Source: Actinoplanes octamycinicus (GTDB lineage: Bacteria; Actinomycetota; Actinomycetes; Mycobacteriales; Micromonosporaceae). From it: DNA of 64,000 nucleotides. Shown here piece by piece: positions 1-7,184 of this stretch. Position 1 is the first letter of the stretch, and each line of letters opens with the position of its first letter. Both the position numbers and the translations under genes were made by a program. Location of the stretch: positions 1,612,001-1,676,000 of the forward strand of contig NZ_JACHNB010000001.1 in NCBI RefSeq assembly GCF_014205225.1. Direction: 5' to 3'. Under the pieces are notes generated by a model. The model ran no database searches. It saw only the letters and a program-made list of their open reading frames with translations, and had not been told where the DNA came from.

Positions 1-1104
1 CCCGGCACTCTCGTCGGCGCCGCCCCGTCCGTCGTCACCGACCCGGATCACCAGCGTGTCCCGGTCGATGCGGACCGAGACGGTCACGCCCGTGGCGCCG
101 CTGTGCCGGACCGCGTTGGTCAGCGCCTCGGCGACCACGAAGTAGGCGGTGGCCTCGACCGACACCGCACAGCGAACCGGCAGGTCAACGGCGACGCCGC
201 AGGGCAACGCGCAACCGGCCACGAGACCGTCGAGCGCGCCGGCCAGACCACGGTCGTCGAGGACCGGGGGAAGGATGCCGCGAACCACCGTACGGAGTTC
301 GCCGAGCGCCTGCTCAGCAGCCTGTTGTGCCCGATCCAGCAACTCCACACCGGTCGCCGGATCGCGGGCGAACGCTCGCCGCGCCGCGCCCAGCAGCACG
401 GTGACCGCGACCAGCCGGTTCTGTGTGCCGTCGTGCAGCGAGCGCTCGATGCGGCGCAGCTCGGCGGCATGGGCATCGAGAGCCGCGGCCCGGGTCGCGG
501 TCAGCTCGGCGACGCGCAGACTCAGGTCTGCGCCGGGCACCGGGCCCAGCAGACGACGACCCGGCCAGGCCTGCGCCCGGGCGAGCCGGCCACCGAAGAA
601 GAGCAGCACGGCCAGCCAGCCCACTCCGGCCAGCGCCACGCCGATCGAGTCGGCGCGGGAGTCGACCGTCCAGAACGGAATGTTGGGGGCGGCCTCGCCG
701 GGTGGCACCAGGTGGTACCAGAACGGGAACGTCAGGGATTGCACCGCTGACAGCGGCAGCGACAGCCCGAACAGGCCGATCACGAAGCCGAACGTGGCGT
801 GCACCGGCACCCAGATCAGCTCGCGGCGGACAGCCGGATCACGCAGGGCGGCCAGCGGCCGGTCCGGTATCGGCACCGGGCCGACGAGGCCGGGACCCCA
901 GCGAGCGAGGCGGCCGCGCTCCCGGTCGGCGATCGAGCGCACGATCCGCAGCGACCCCGGGACCAGCAACAGCCCGACGCCGACCAGGCTCAGCACCACG
1001 ACGGCGAGCAGCCAGAACAATCCCGCCATGGCCAGGATCGAGGTGCCCAGGCCGCCGACGAGATGTTCCAGCGCGTCAACCGCGATGCGCACCCGCCGCC
1101 GCAT
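1..1104 (-). CDS. Sensor histidine kinase, NarL/LiaS type (3' end outside window)
   Basis: The frame is open from an ATG at 1104 to the left edge, giving 368 visible residues. A hydrophobic N-terminal half with several membrane spans is followed by a HisKA_3 dimerisation region holding the phospho-acceptor His in the motif ERSLHDGTQNRL near residue 225. The HATPase N box (EALTNAVRHSG) and start of the G1 box (DDGRGGAD) follow before the sequence is cut. Kinases of this type autophosphorylate and pass phosphate to a LuxR-type response regulator, which would lie beyond the left edge. The start is supported by GGGGAGGT about 3 nt upstream. The signal sensed is unknown. Confidence 0.88.
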   Translation of the reverse strand, partial: MRRRVRIAVDALEHLVGGLGTSILAMAGLFWLLAVVVLSLVGVGLLLVPGSLRIVRSIADRERGRLARWGPGLVGPVPIPDRPLAALRDPAVRRELIWVPVHATFGFVIGLFGLSLPLSAVQSLTFPFWYHLVPPGEAAPNIPFWTVDSRADSIGVALAGVGWLAVLLFFGGRLARAQAWPGRRLLGPVPGADLSLRVAELTATRAAALDAHAAELRRIERSLHDGTQNRLVAVTVLLGAARRAFARDPATGVELLDRAQQAAEQALGELRTVVRGILPPVLDDRGLAGALDGLVAGCALPCGVAVDLPVRCAVSVEATAYFVVAEALTNAVRHSGATGVTVSVRIDRDTLVIRVGDDGRGGADESAG

Positions 1105-1210
1105 GCCACCTCCCCGCAGAAGACTAGGCCGCCGCGGCACGCCGGGCAGTACAGCAGGCTGTACCACTGATCGTCGCGGTGGCGGGATCGTCACGGCACG
1201 CCCGGATTCC

Positions 1211-1216
1211 TAGCGT
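1211..1216 (+). promoter_or_regulatory. Candidate -10 hexamer TAGCGT, leaderless start
   Basis: TAGCGT lies 6 nt before the ATG at 1223 and there is no Shine-Dalgarno sequence. This matches the TANNNT spacing seen at many genes here and suggests transcription starts at or next to the start codon. Confidence 0.5.
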
Positions 1217-1222
1217 GAAGCA

Positions 1223-1447
1223 ATGACGAACCGCTACCGCATCACCGACGCATCCGGGCCTACCTCGAACCTGGCGGGCGCCCGGCGCCTACGCCCGGCA
1301 CTGTGGCTCCTGTTGATCATCAGCCTCGCGGTCAACGCCGCCTCCTCGACGATCGGAGCGACGGTGGTCAGTCTGATCTTCGGGCTGATCACGCTGGCCT
1401 GCGCCGCCGGACTGGCGGTCGACCACTACCGGCGCCGTGACCGATGA
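1223..1447 (+). CDS. Small two-span membrane protein, unknown function
   Basis: A 74-residue protein with a polar N-terminus, two predicted hydrophobic segments (about residues 25-40 and 45-66) and a basic tail ending HYRRRDR, so probably an inner-membrane hairpin with cytosolic ends. No family was recognised. It is divergent from the sensor kinase, with 118 bp between starts, so the two could share control. The start follows a TANNNT hexamer and has no ribosome-binding site, as for other leaderless genes here. A real gene is likely from composition and context. Confidence 0.6.
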   Translation: MTNRYRITDASGPTSNLAGARRLRPALWLLLIISLAVNAASSTIGATVVSLIFGLITLACAAGLAVDHYRRRDR

Positions 1448-1895
1448 CCGATGTCCGGTCGTTGCCGCCTCTCGCCGAGCACCCCGACGAGCAGGGCTTC
1501 TCCTAGCGCCCAGCGAAGGCCGGCGACACCGCCCTGAGGTGCAGCATCATCTCCCAGGCCCGGAAGCCGTGGACCCGAGCGATGCGGCTGCGGTCGACCC
1601 GGAGAAGAACGGGCCCCTCTCTATTCATTGACACAACCGGGACCGCCCGGCTTCGCTCAATCGTGCTGGTTCAGCCGCCTTAAATCGGCCGGTAGACCCA
1701 AGGTCAAGATTCGTTTTCCTTCATGACAGTCCTCGATCACTGACGACAACAAGTATCGGGTTCCGAATGCCTCGTACGTTGGTGTGATCACTGCGTCTTG
1801 CGCGAAGAACAACAAAAAGTGAAGGCCGAGAAATGCCGTGAGTGGATTAATAAGATCAAGTAGGATTTGTCGTCGACGCCGTGCGGAGGAGTGTT
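1448..1895. other. Intergenic stretch, AT-richer; possible 41-residue minus-strand ORF at 1503-1628
   Basis: No recognisable gene is seen. A short minus-strand frame (ATG at 1628, TAG at 1503) encodes a basic peptide containing VDRSRIARVHGF. It has no convincing ribosome-binding site and may be a gene remnant. From about 1630 base composition falls, with AT-rich runs continuing to the start of the next gene, consistent with the edge of a transferred islet. Confidence 0.4.
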
Positions 1896-2738
1896 ATGAG
1901 TGAGGATCTGGAAGGCCACCTGCATGAGCGGTTCATGCAGGCGCTGGCCCCCCTGATGATCGCACCGATCGGACGGCAGCCGGCTGAGGTCCGCCTTGCT
2001 GGCATCGTCCGCGCCGGCGTCAACGAATCCAGGCTGATGCTCGTCACCGGAGATTCCGCGCCGGCCAGGGTGGCCGTTGCCTTTCGCCTGACTCGGGACG
2101 AGCGAGAACTTGACATCCATGCCGCATTCGACTGGATTCGCACCCTTACGCGCGCCGATTTGGCAGACGTCGCTGGTGAGCGCGACAGTCATGGCTACGT
2201 GATCATCGCCGCCGAGGAGCTCGGCTTCTCGGCGGCCCACGGCGCGACCCGCTACGACTCTGACTACTTCACCCTGCTACGGATGATGCTGTACGGCGGC
2301 TCGGTGTGGTTCAGGGAAGTATTCAGCCTTGCCGGCTACCTACTTATCGGATCACAGCGGCACCGACTCTACATCCGAAACTCGACTACCAATGTCGTCA
2401 CTGGCATAGAGCTACCGTTGACCGACACTGATGGATCTGTTTACCCAGGCATGGGCGGGACCTTTCCGACCATTTTGACATCCCTGGTGGAGAATGATGA
2501 GCTGAACTTTGAGATTGAAGTCCCGGAACATGACGACTATTGTTCGAAGGTCTATGACCTGAGCGCATGGGTGAGCCGCCCCAACCCCACCGGACCTGAT
2601 CAGCCTGATGAGGTCGTTCCGGAGGATTTCAGCGATCTCGTGATCCTCAGCCCTGATCAATACACCGCCATGATGAAGGCGAGCGAGGAGAAGCGGCAGG
2701 ACGCGGGCCAAAATCAGCCGGAAAGCGGGAATCCGTAG
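1896..2738 (+). CDS. Hypothetical protein, probably horizontally acquired
   Basis: A 280-residue soluble acidic protein not matched to any family. It has no signal peptide and no convincing membrane segment. A middle part (about residues 130-190) reads like beta-rich sequence and the C-terminus is hydrophilic and Glu/Gln rich. The ATG at 1896 is chosen because GGAGGA lies 5 nt upstream; an in-frame GTG at 1881 has none. Third codon positions are much less GC-biased than in neighbouring genes, and the gene sits between an AT-rich stretch and a dead transposase next to a tRNA, so transfer is likely. Function cannot be assigned. Confidence 0.7.
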   Translation: MSEDLEGHLHERFMQALAPLMIAPIGRQPAEVRLAGIVRAGVNESRLMLVTGDSAPARVAVAFRLTRDERELDIHAAFDWIRTLTRADLADVAGERDSHGYVIIAAEELGFSAAHGATRYDSDYFTLLRMMLYGGSVWFREVFSLAGYLLIGSQRHRLYIRNSTTNVVTGIELPLTDTDGSVYPGMGGTFPTILTSLVENDELNFEIEVPEHDDYCSKVYDLSAWVSRPNPTGPDQPDEVVPEDFSDLVILSPDQYTAMMKASEEKRQDAGQNQPESGNP

Positions 2739-2758
2739 GCTCCTCGATCCACCCGACG

Positions 2759-3022
2759 TCTGACATGAGCCTTGTTCACGGCTGTCTGCCGGGCTGACAG
2801 CTTCGGCCGGTAGCGGTGCCGCTTGAACGGCGTGCGCACGGTGCCGCCGGCGCCTGGCAAGCCTTGTCCGCGAAGGTCATCACCTCGGCGCTGGTCAGCG
2901 CCGTGATCATGCCGTGCTTGCGGGTGGCGGTCAGGTCGGCGGCGAGCCGGGCAGGGCCGGTGAGGCCCAGGCAACCGGCCCGTGGCGTCCGGGATGGCCT
3001 GGACGTTCATGCCGTGGCGGAC
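2759..3022 (-). pseudogene. IS5-family transposase remnant (frameshifted)
   Basis: Reading the minus strand while changing frame gives successive blocks typical of the catalytic core of actinobacterial IS5-type DDE transposases: HGMNVQAIPDATGRL, then ARLAADLTATRKHGMITALT and SAEVMTFADKA, then GGTVRTPFKRHRYRPKL with SARQTAVNKAH. At least two frameshifts separate them. The N-terminal third and the C-terminus are missing and no intact inverted repeats were found, so the element is dead. Confidence 0.75.
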
Positions 3023-3071
3023 TACACGAGTCGCAGATTTCGGGTCACCGATGGCCAAGGTAGGAACGAAA

Positions 3072-3107
3072 AAGGCCGTGACCCTTGTTTCCGCAGGTCA
3101 CGGCCTT
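3072..3107 (-). terminator. Rho-independent terminator after tRNA-Arg
   Basis: A perfect 12-bp inverted repeat (AAGGCCGTGACC / GGTCACGGCCTT) with a 12-nt loop, followed on the minus strand by a T run. It lies 10 nt past the 3' end of tRNA-Arg. Confidence 0.85.
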
Positions 3108-3116
3108 GATCTTTGG

Positions 3117-3189
3117 TGCGCCCGAAGGGACTCGAACCCCTAACCTTCTGATCCGTAGTCAGATGCTCTATCCATTGAGCTACGGGCGC
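3117..3189 (-). tRNA. tRNA-Arg (anticodon ACG)
   Basis: A 73-nt cloverleaf: acceptor GCGCCCG pairs with CGGGCGC, the anticodon loop is CTACGGA, and the T arm contains GGTTCGAGTCC. Discriminator base is A and CCA is not encoded. A34 should be edited to inosine to read CGU, CGC and CGA. It lies 40 nt downstream of tRNA-Ser on the same strand and is probably cotranscribed with it. Confidence 0.97.
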
Positions 3190-3229
3190 TCGTTCAGTGC
3201 TCGGTCAGCCTACAACACTGACTTTCGCG

Positions 3230-3320
3230 CGGAGACTCCGGGATTCGAACCCGGGAGGGGCTTTAAAACCCCAACCGCATTAGCAGTGCGGCGCCATAGA
3301 CCAGACTAGGCGAAGTCTCC
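3230..3320 (-). tRNA. tRNA-Ser (anticodon GCT)
   Basis: A 91-nt class II tRNA: acceptor GGAGACT pairs with AGTCTCC, the anticodon loop is CTGCTAA and there is a long variable arm. Discriminator G is the usual serine identity base. It reads AGC and AGU codons. Confidence 0.97.
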
Positions 3321-3452
3321 CTGGTGACCCGGTCAGAGTCACCGAGGATTGAGGATACCGGACCGTCTCAGGGCCGCACAAAGAGGTCCGCCCGAAACCT
3401 CCCGAAGATCTGCCGCGAAGGCTGCGAACAGGCGAAACGTTGCGCTTGCGAC

Positions 3453-3458
3453 TACGCT
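3453..3458 (+). promoter_or_regulatory. Candidate -10 hexamer TACGCT
   Basis: TACGCT ends 7 nt before the ATG at 3466 and no ribosome-binding site is present, suggesting a leaderless transcript. Confidence 0.5.
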
Positions 3459-3465
3459 GCGCAGG

Positions 3466-5058
3466 ATGGAGGAGAAGCAGAGGGGGCGTGGGCGGGATCC
3501 GCGCGCGCCGTTCAGCGCACCGGGTTCCGAGGAGCCGGCTCCCCCGCCGGCGCGGCGCGGCGCGCCGCCGGCGGTCACCTTCCAGCCCCCACGGCCCGGG
3601 GCCAGTGCGGAAGGTCACCCCCAAAACCCCCTTTCCGGTACGACGGAGCGCCCCGCCCGAGTGCCGAAGACCACACAAGCCGCGGAGCCCGCAGCTCCCG
3701 AAGCCGAAAAGTCACCACGTCCGGCGACAAATCCGGAAAAGCCGCCCACTCGGAGAGCCGCCCGCACCCCGAAGCCCCCGGCAAAGGCACCGGAAGCAAC
3801 GGCAGCCCCAGCCCAACCCACCGAAGTCCCCACCAAGGCGGCGGAGGCCCCGGCCCAACCCACCGAGATCCCCACCAAGGCGGCGGAGGCCCCGGCCCAG
3901 CGCACCGAAGCCCCACCCAAGGCGGCGGACGCTCCGGTGAAGGCGACTCCAGCCCCGGCGAAGAAGGCCGCCCCACGCGCCCGCACCGCCGCGAAGAGCG
4001 CCACCGTCGACTCGGCGACCAGCAACGATTCACCGGTTAAGCGGACCGCCCCGGCCAAGCGCGCCCGGAAGACCACCCCCGCCAAGGCAGTGGTCGCGCC
4101 CACCGCACCGGCGGATCAGCCGAAGACGGAAATGCCGGCCCAGACGGCGCCGACGGAGACGACAACCGCCGGACCGACAACCGACGCGCCCCAAGTGACC
4201 ACCGTCGAGTCGCCCCCGGTGAGCGCCACCGAAACACTCCCGGTGAGCGCCGCCCAGACGCCGGCGGTAAGTGCAGCCCAGACGCCACCGGTAAGTACCG
4301 CCCAGACGCCAGCGGTAAGTAAGGAAAGCCTCCACCCCATCCCCACCCAGCCGACCCGGGCCACCCACCCGGTCACCCCGACCCCGGACCAACTGGCCGT
4401 CGACCTCTGGCCCCGCCTCCTGGCCGACCCCCGCAACGCCGCCAGACTCCTCGCCGAGACGGCCGTCCAGACCCTCGGCCCCCGGGCCGGCGCCTGGGCC
4501 GCCCACACCCGCTCGGCCTACCCGACCGCCACCCCGCAGGCGCTGGCCAGGCTGGCCACCGCCCGGTTCACCCGGACGGCGACGCTGCGCGGCGGCCTCA
4601 GCGCGCTCTCCGGCGCCTACGCCCCGGTCGCTCTGGTCGCGACGGCCTCGTTGACGCACGCCGAGCTGGTGCTGCACCTGGCTGCGGCGTACGGTCTCGA
4701 TCCCACCCACCCGGACCGGGCGGCGGAGATCCTGGTCCTTCTCCCGGGTTACCGGGGTGGCGCGGTCTGGGCCGGTCTCCGGCTGGCCGACCGGGTGCTG
4801 CCCGGCACCAGCCTGCTCGGCGCGGCGCTCGGCGGCCACAACGCGGCGGAGGCGGTGGCGACCCGGGCGGAGCGGCGCTACGGCGGGTATGCCGGCCAGA
4901 CAGCCCAACCCGCAGGCCAAGCAGCCCGCACCGTCGGCCAAGCACCCGAAACTGCCGGGCAGCCAGCCCAAACGGCAGAGCAAGCAGATCAGGCAGACCG
5001 AGCAGAGCAGGCCGGCCCAGCAGAGCAGGCAGGCCGGCGACCGGCCGGCCGCTCATAA
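3466..5058 (+). CDS. EcsC-like domain protein with long low-complexity N-terminal region
   Basis: A 530-residue protein in three parts. Residues 1 to about 300 are Ala/Pro/Thr/Lys-rich and probably disordered, with two in-frame repeat arrays (see repeat entries) and Lys/Arg-rich patches resembling histone-H1-like tails. About residues 310-460 form a compact helical domain resembling actinobacterial EcsC-like proteins, with a typical run AAAYGLDPTHPDRAAEIL. The tail is a Gln/Ala-rich repeat around GQAAxTxGQ. The basic tail could bind nucleic acid or polyphosphate, but that is inference. The start is the ATG placed by a TANNNT hexamer; longer upstream reading would run into the tRNA region. It converges on the CPBP gene with a 6-bp overlap. 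Confidence 0.7.
   Translation: MEEKQRGRGRDPRAPFSAPGSEEPAPPPARRGAPPAVTFQPPRPGASAEGHPQNPLSGTTERPARVPKTTQAAEPAAPEAEKSPRPATNPEKPPTRRAARTPKPPAKAPEATAAPAQPTEVPTKAAEAPAQPTEIPTKAAEAPAQRTEAPPKAADAPVKATPAPAKKAAPRARTAAKSATVDSATSNDSPVKRTAPAKRARKTTPAKAVVAPTAPADQPKTEMPAQTAPTETTTAGPTTDAPQVTTVESPPVSATETLPVSAAQTPAVSAAQTPPVSTAQTPAVSKESLHPIPTQPTRATHPVTPTPDQLAVDLWPRLLADPRNAARLLAETAVQTLGPRAGAWAAHTRSAYPTATPQALARLATARFTRTATLRGGLSALSGAYAPVALVATASLTHAELVLHLAAAYGLDPTHPDRAAEILVLLPGYRGGAVWAGLRLADRVLPGTSLLGAALGGHNAAEAVATRAERRYGGYAGQTAQPAGQAARTVGQAPETAGQPAQTAEQADQADRAEQAGPAEQAGRRPAGRS
3802..3924 (+). repeat. Three in-frame 42-bp tandem repeats in coding sequence
   Basis: A 14-residue unit of type AEAPAQPTEIPTKA is present almost three times (39 + 42 + 42 bp) inside the EcsC-like gene. 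Copies two and three differ at a handful of bases, so the expansion is fairly recent. Confidence 0.8.
4219..4314 (+). repeat. Four in-frame 24-bp tandem repeats in coding sequence
   Basis: An 8-residue unit of type VSAAQTPA is repeated four times within the same gene's low-complexity region. Confidence 0.8.
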
Positions 5059-5826
5059 CCGGAGCCAGCTCAGCCAGGAGTCCGGCAGCAATTCGTAACC
5101 GACGAACGCGGTGATGTCGAGCAGGCTGTGCGCCACGATCAGCGGCATCACCCGTTTCGTCCGCAGGTAGAAGAGCGCGAAGATCACGCCCATCACCACG
5201 TTCCCGATGAAGCCGCCGAACCCCTGGTAGAGGTGGTAGGAGCCGCGCAGCACGGCGGACGCCGCGATGATCCACGCCGTGGACACCTCGAGCTGCCGCA
5301 GCCGGGTGATCAGGTAACCGACCACGAGCACCTCCTCCAGCACCGCGTTCTGGAGCGCGGAGAGGATCAGCACCGGCACCGCCCACCAGTACGGCTGCAG
5401 CGCGGACGGCACGATCTGCGCGCTGATCCCCAGCTGCAGCGCGGCGTAGACCAGCAGCAGCCCGGGCAGTCCGATCCCGGCGGCGAGGGCGACGCCCCAG
5501 CCGGTGTCGTAGCCGGGCCGGCGGAAGTCGATGCCCAGGTCGCGGCCGGGGCGCATGCCGTCGCGCCGCAGCAGGTACCACGCCAGGGCGACCGGGACCA
5601 GGTCGAAGAAGATGTTCAGCAGCTGGTAGGTCAGGTCCAGGTACGGCCGGGGCGAGAGCGGCGCGTTCAGCGTCGCGGTGTGGCTGGCCAGCGGCTTGCC
5701 GTCGGTGAGCGTGGCGGTCAGCCGGACCAGGGACCAGATCGCCGACTGCCCGAGGGACAGCAGCATGACGATGACGATCTCGGCCGGGTACGCCGATCGG
5801 GTGGACCGCTGTCCTTCTAGAGTCAC
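5053..5826 (-). CDS. CPBP family intramembrane glutamic endopeptidase
   Basis: A 257-residue polytopic membrane protein with about six to eight predicted spans. CPBP/Abi signatures are visible: a glutamate pair in AVLEEVLVVGYLITRL (motif 1), His in RGSYHLYQG (motif 2) and AHSLLD (motif 3). These families cleave within membranes, acting on prenylated proteins, bacteriocin-related peptides or anti-sigma factors; the substrate here is unknown. The GTG at 5826 is preferred because TACAGT lies 7 nt upstream; the frame stays open further without a better start. It converges on the EcsC-like gene and is divergent from the flavohemoprotein. Confidence 0.88.
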   Translation of the reverse strand: MTLEGQRSTRSAYPAEIVIVMLLSLGQSAIWSLVRLTATLTDGKPLASHTATLNAPLSPRPYLDLTYQLLNIFFDLVPVALAWYLLRRDGMRPGRDLGIDFRRPGYDTGWGVALAAGIGLPGLLLVYAALQLGISAQIVPSALQPYWWAVPVLILSALQNAVLEEVLVVGYLITRLRQLEVSTAWIIAASAVLRGSYHLYQGFGGFIGNVVMGVIFALFYLRTKRVMPLIVAHSLLDITAFVGYELLPDSWLSWLRL

Positions 5827-5833
5827 GGCCCTA

Positions 5834-5839
5834 ACTGTA
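5834..5839 (-). promoter_or_regulatory. Candidate -10 hexamer TACAGT, leaderless start
   Basis: Minus-strand TACAGT ends 7 nt before the GTG at 5826, the same geometry as other leaderless genes in the window. Confidence 0.5.
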
Positions 5840-5943
5840 GGGCGGGCCGAATTCGGCCATTTCGGCGAACGACGCGCCGGAAGACGTGACGAGTCGCACT
5901 TTTGGTGCGTCGTGTTCCCGACTGTGCTGACCACCCTGAATGC

Positions 5944-7053
5944 ATGGGAGACCTCGCACGCTTGCTCAAGGAGAGCTGGAGCCTCGTCGAGGAACATCAG
6001 GACAAGGTCGCCGGATACTTCTACGCCCGTATGTTCCTGTCGCACCCCGACCTGCGCGACCTGTTCCCGGTGCAGATGGATGTGCAGCGCACCCGGCTGC
6101 TGTCGGCGATCGTCACCGCGGTGCAGACGCTCGAGGATCCCGAGCGGTTCGACGACTACCTGCGGGCGCTCGGCCGGGACCACCGCAAGTTCCACGTGCT
6201 GCCGGAGCACTACGAGGTGGTCGGCGGGGCGCTGATCGAGTCGATGCGGTCGTTCGCCGGCGAACAGTGGGGTGTCGAGTACGACCAGGCCTGGGCCGAC
6301 GCCTACGCGGTGATCGCCAGCAAGATGCTGGCCGGTGCGGACGCCGATCAGAATCCCCCCTACTGGTACGGCGAGGTGGTCGCCCACGAGCGCCGCTCGC
6401 ACGACATCGCGGTCTTCACCGTGCTCCCGTTGCAGCCGCTGGAGTTCCGCGCCGGGCAGTACCTGAGCCTGGAGGCGACTCCCTATCAACCGCGGCTGTG
6501 GCGCACCTACTCACCGGCGAACGCGCCGCGCCGGGACAACTCGCTGGAGTTCCACGTCCGGGCGCTGGGCGCCGGCTGGGTGTCCAGCGCGCTGGTCCGG
6601 CGGCTCAAGGTCGGCGACATGATCAAGCTGGCGGCGCCGATGGGCACCATGACCCTCGATCGGCGATCGACCCGGGACGCCGTCTTCGTGGCCGGCGGCA
6701 CCGGGCTGGCCCCGGTGAAGTCGCTGCTGGAGGAGCTGACCCGGTACAACCGGACCCGCTGGGTGCACGTCTTCTTCGGCGCCCGGACCCGGGACGACCT
6801 GTACGACCTGGCCGACCTGAACCGCCTGGCCGCCCGCTATCCCTGGCTGTCGGTGGTGACCGCGTGCAGCGAGGACCCGACCTTTCCCGGCGAGCAGGGC
6901 AACATCTCGGACATCGTGGCGCGGTACGGCCCGTGGAACGAGCACGACTTCTTCGTCTCCGGTTCCGGCCCGATGGTCAAGGCCACCCTGAAGACGCTCG
7001 CCGAGCTGCAGGTCCCCCCCATGCGCATCAAGTACGACAGCTTCACCGACTAG
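5944..7053 (+). CDS. Flavohemoprotein (globin + FAD/NAD reductase)
   Basis: A 369-residue protein. Residues 1-135 are a globin domain with the proximal-His region HRKFHVLPEHYEVVG. About 145-250 is an FAD-binding barrel with the flavin motif RTYSPAN, and 250-369 is an NAD-binding domain with GGTGLAP and the C-terminal KYDSF. The layout is that of flavohemoglobins, which use NAD(P)H to convert NO and O2 to nitrate, but at about 370 residues it is shorter than the roughly 400-residue Hmp type. NO dioxygenase activity is inferred from the family. The start is the ATG giving MGDLARLLKESW; upstream codons add no globin sequence. Confidence 0.88.
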   Translation: MGDLARLLKESWSLVEEHQDKVAGYFYARMFLSHPDLRDLFPVQMDVQRTRLLSAIVTAVQTLEDPERFDDYLRALGRDHRKFHVLPEHYEVVGGALIESMRSFAGEQWGVEYDQAWADAYAVIASKMLAGADADQNPPYWYGEVVAHERRSHDIAVFTVLPLQPLEFRAGQYLSLEATPYQPRLWRTYSPANAPRRDNSLEFHVRALGAGWVSSALVRRLKVGDMIKLAAPMGTMTLDRRSTRDAVFVAGGTGLAPVKSLLEELTRYNRTRWVHVFFGARTRDDLYDLADLNRLAARYPWLSVVTACSEDPTFPGEQGNISDIVARYGPWNEHDFFVSGSGPMVKATLKTLAELQVPPMRIKYDSFTD

Positions 7054-7180
7054 CCGCCGGCCAGGGCACGAGGCGACCAGCCGCCGGCCAGGGCACGAGG
7101 CGACCAGCCGCCAGCCAGGGCACGAGGCGACCAGCCGCCAGCCAGGGCACGAGGCGACCAGCCGCCGGCCAGGCGACGAG
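7054..7180. repeat. 27-bp tandem repeat, 4.7 copies
   Basis: Units start at 7054, 7081, 7108, 7135 and 7162 (partial) and differ only by a G/A change near the middle until the last degenerate copy. The array starts immediately after the flavohemoprotein stop codon and ends 4 bp before the stop of the convergent deformylase fusion gene. Confidence 0.92.
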
Positions 7181-7184
7181 CGGA

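Noticed and set aside
1437..1631. 64-residue plus-strand ORF
   Set aside because: No ribosome-binding site, overlaps the small membrane protein gene end and has no recognisable sequence.
7054..7180. CRISPR array
   Set aside because: Units are directly abutting with no spacers, and no cas genes are in the window.
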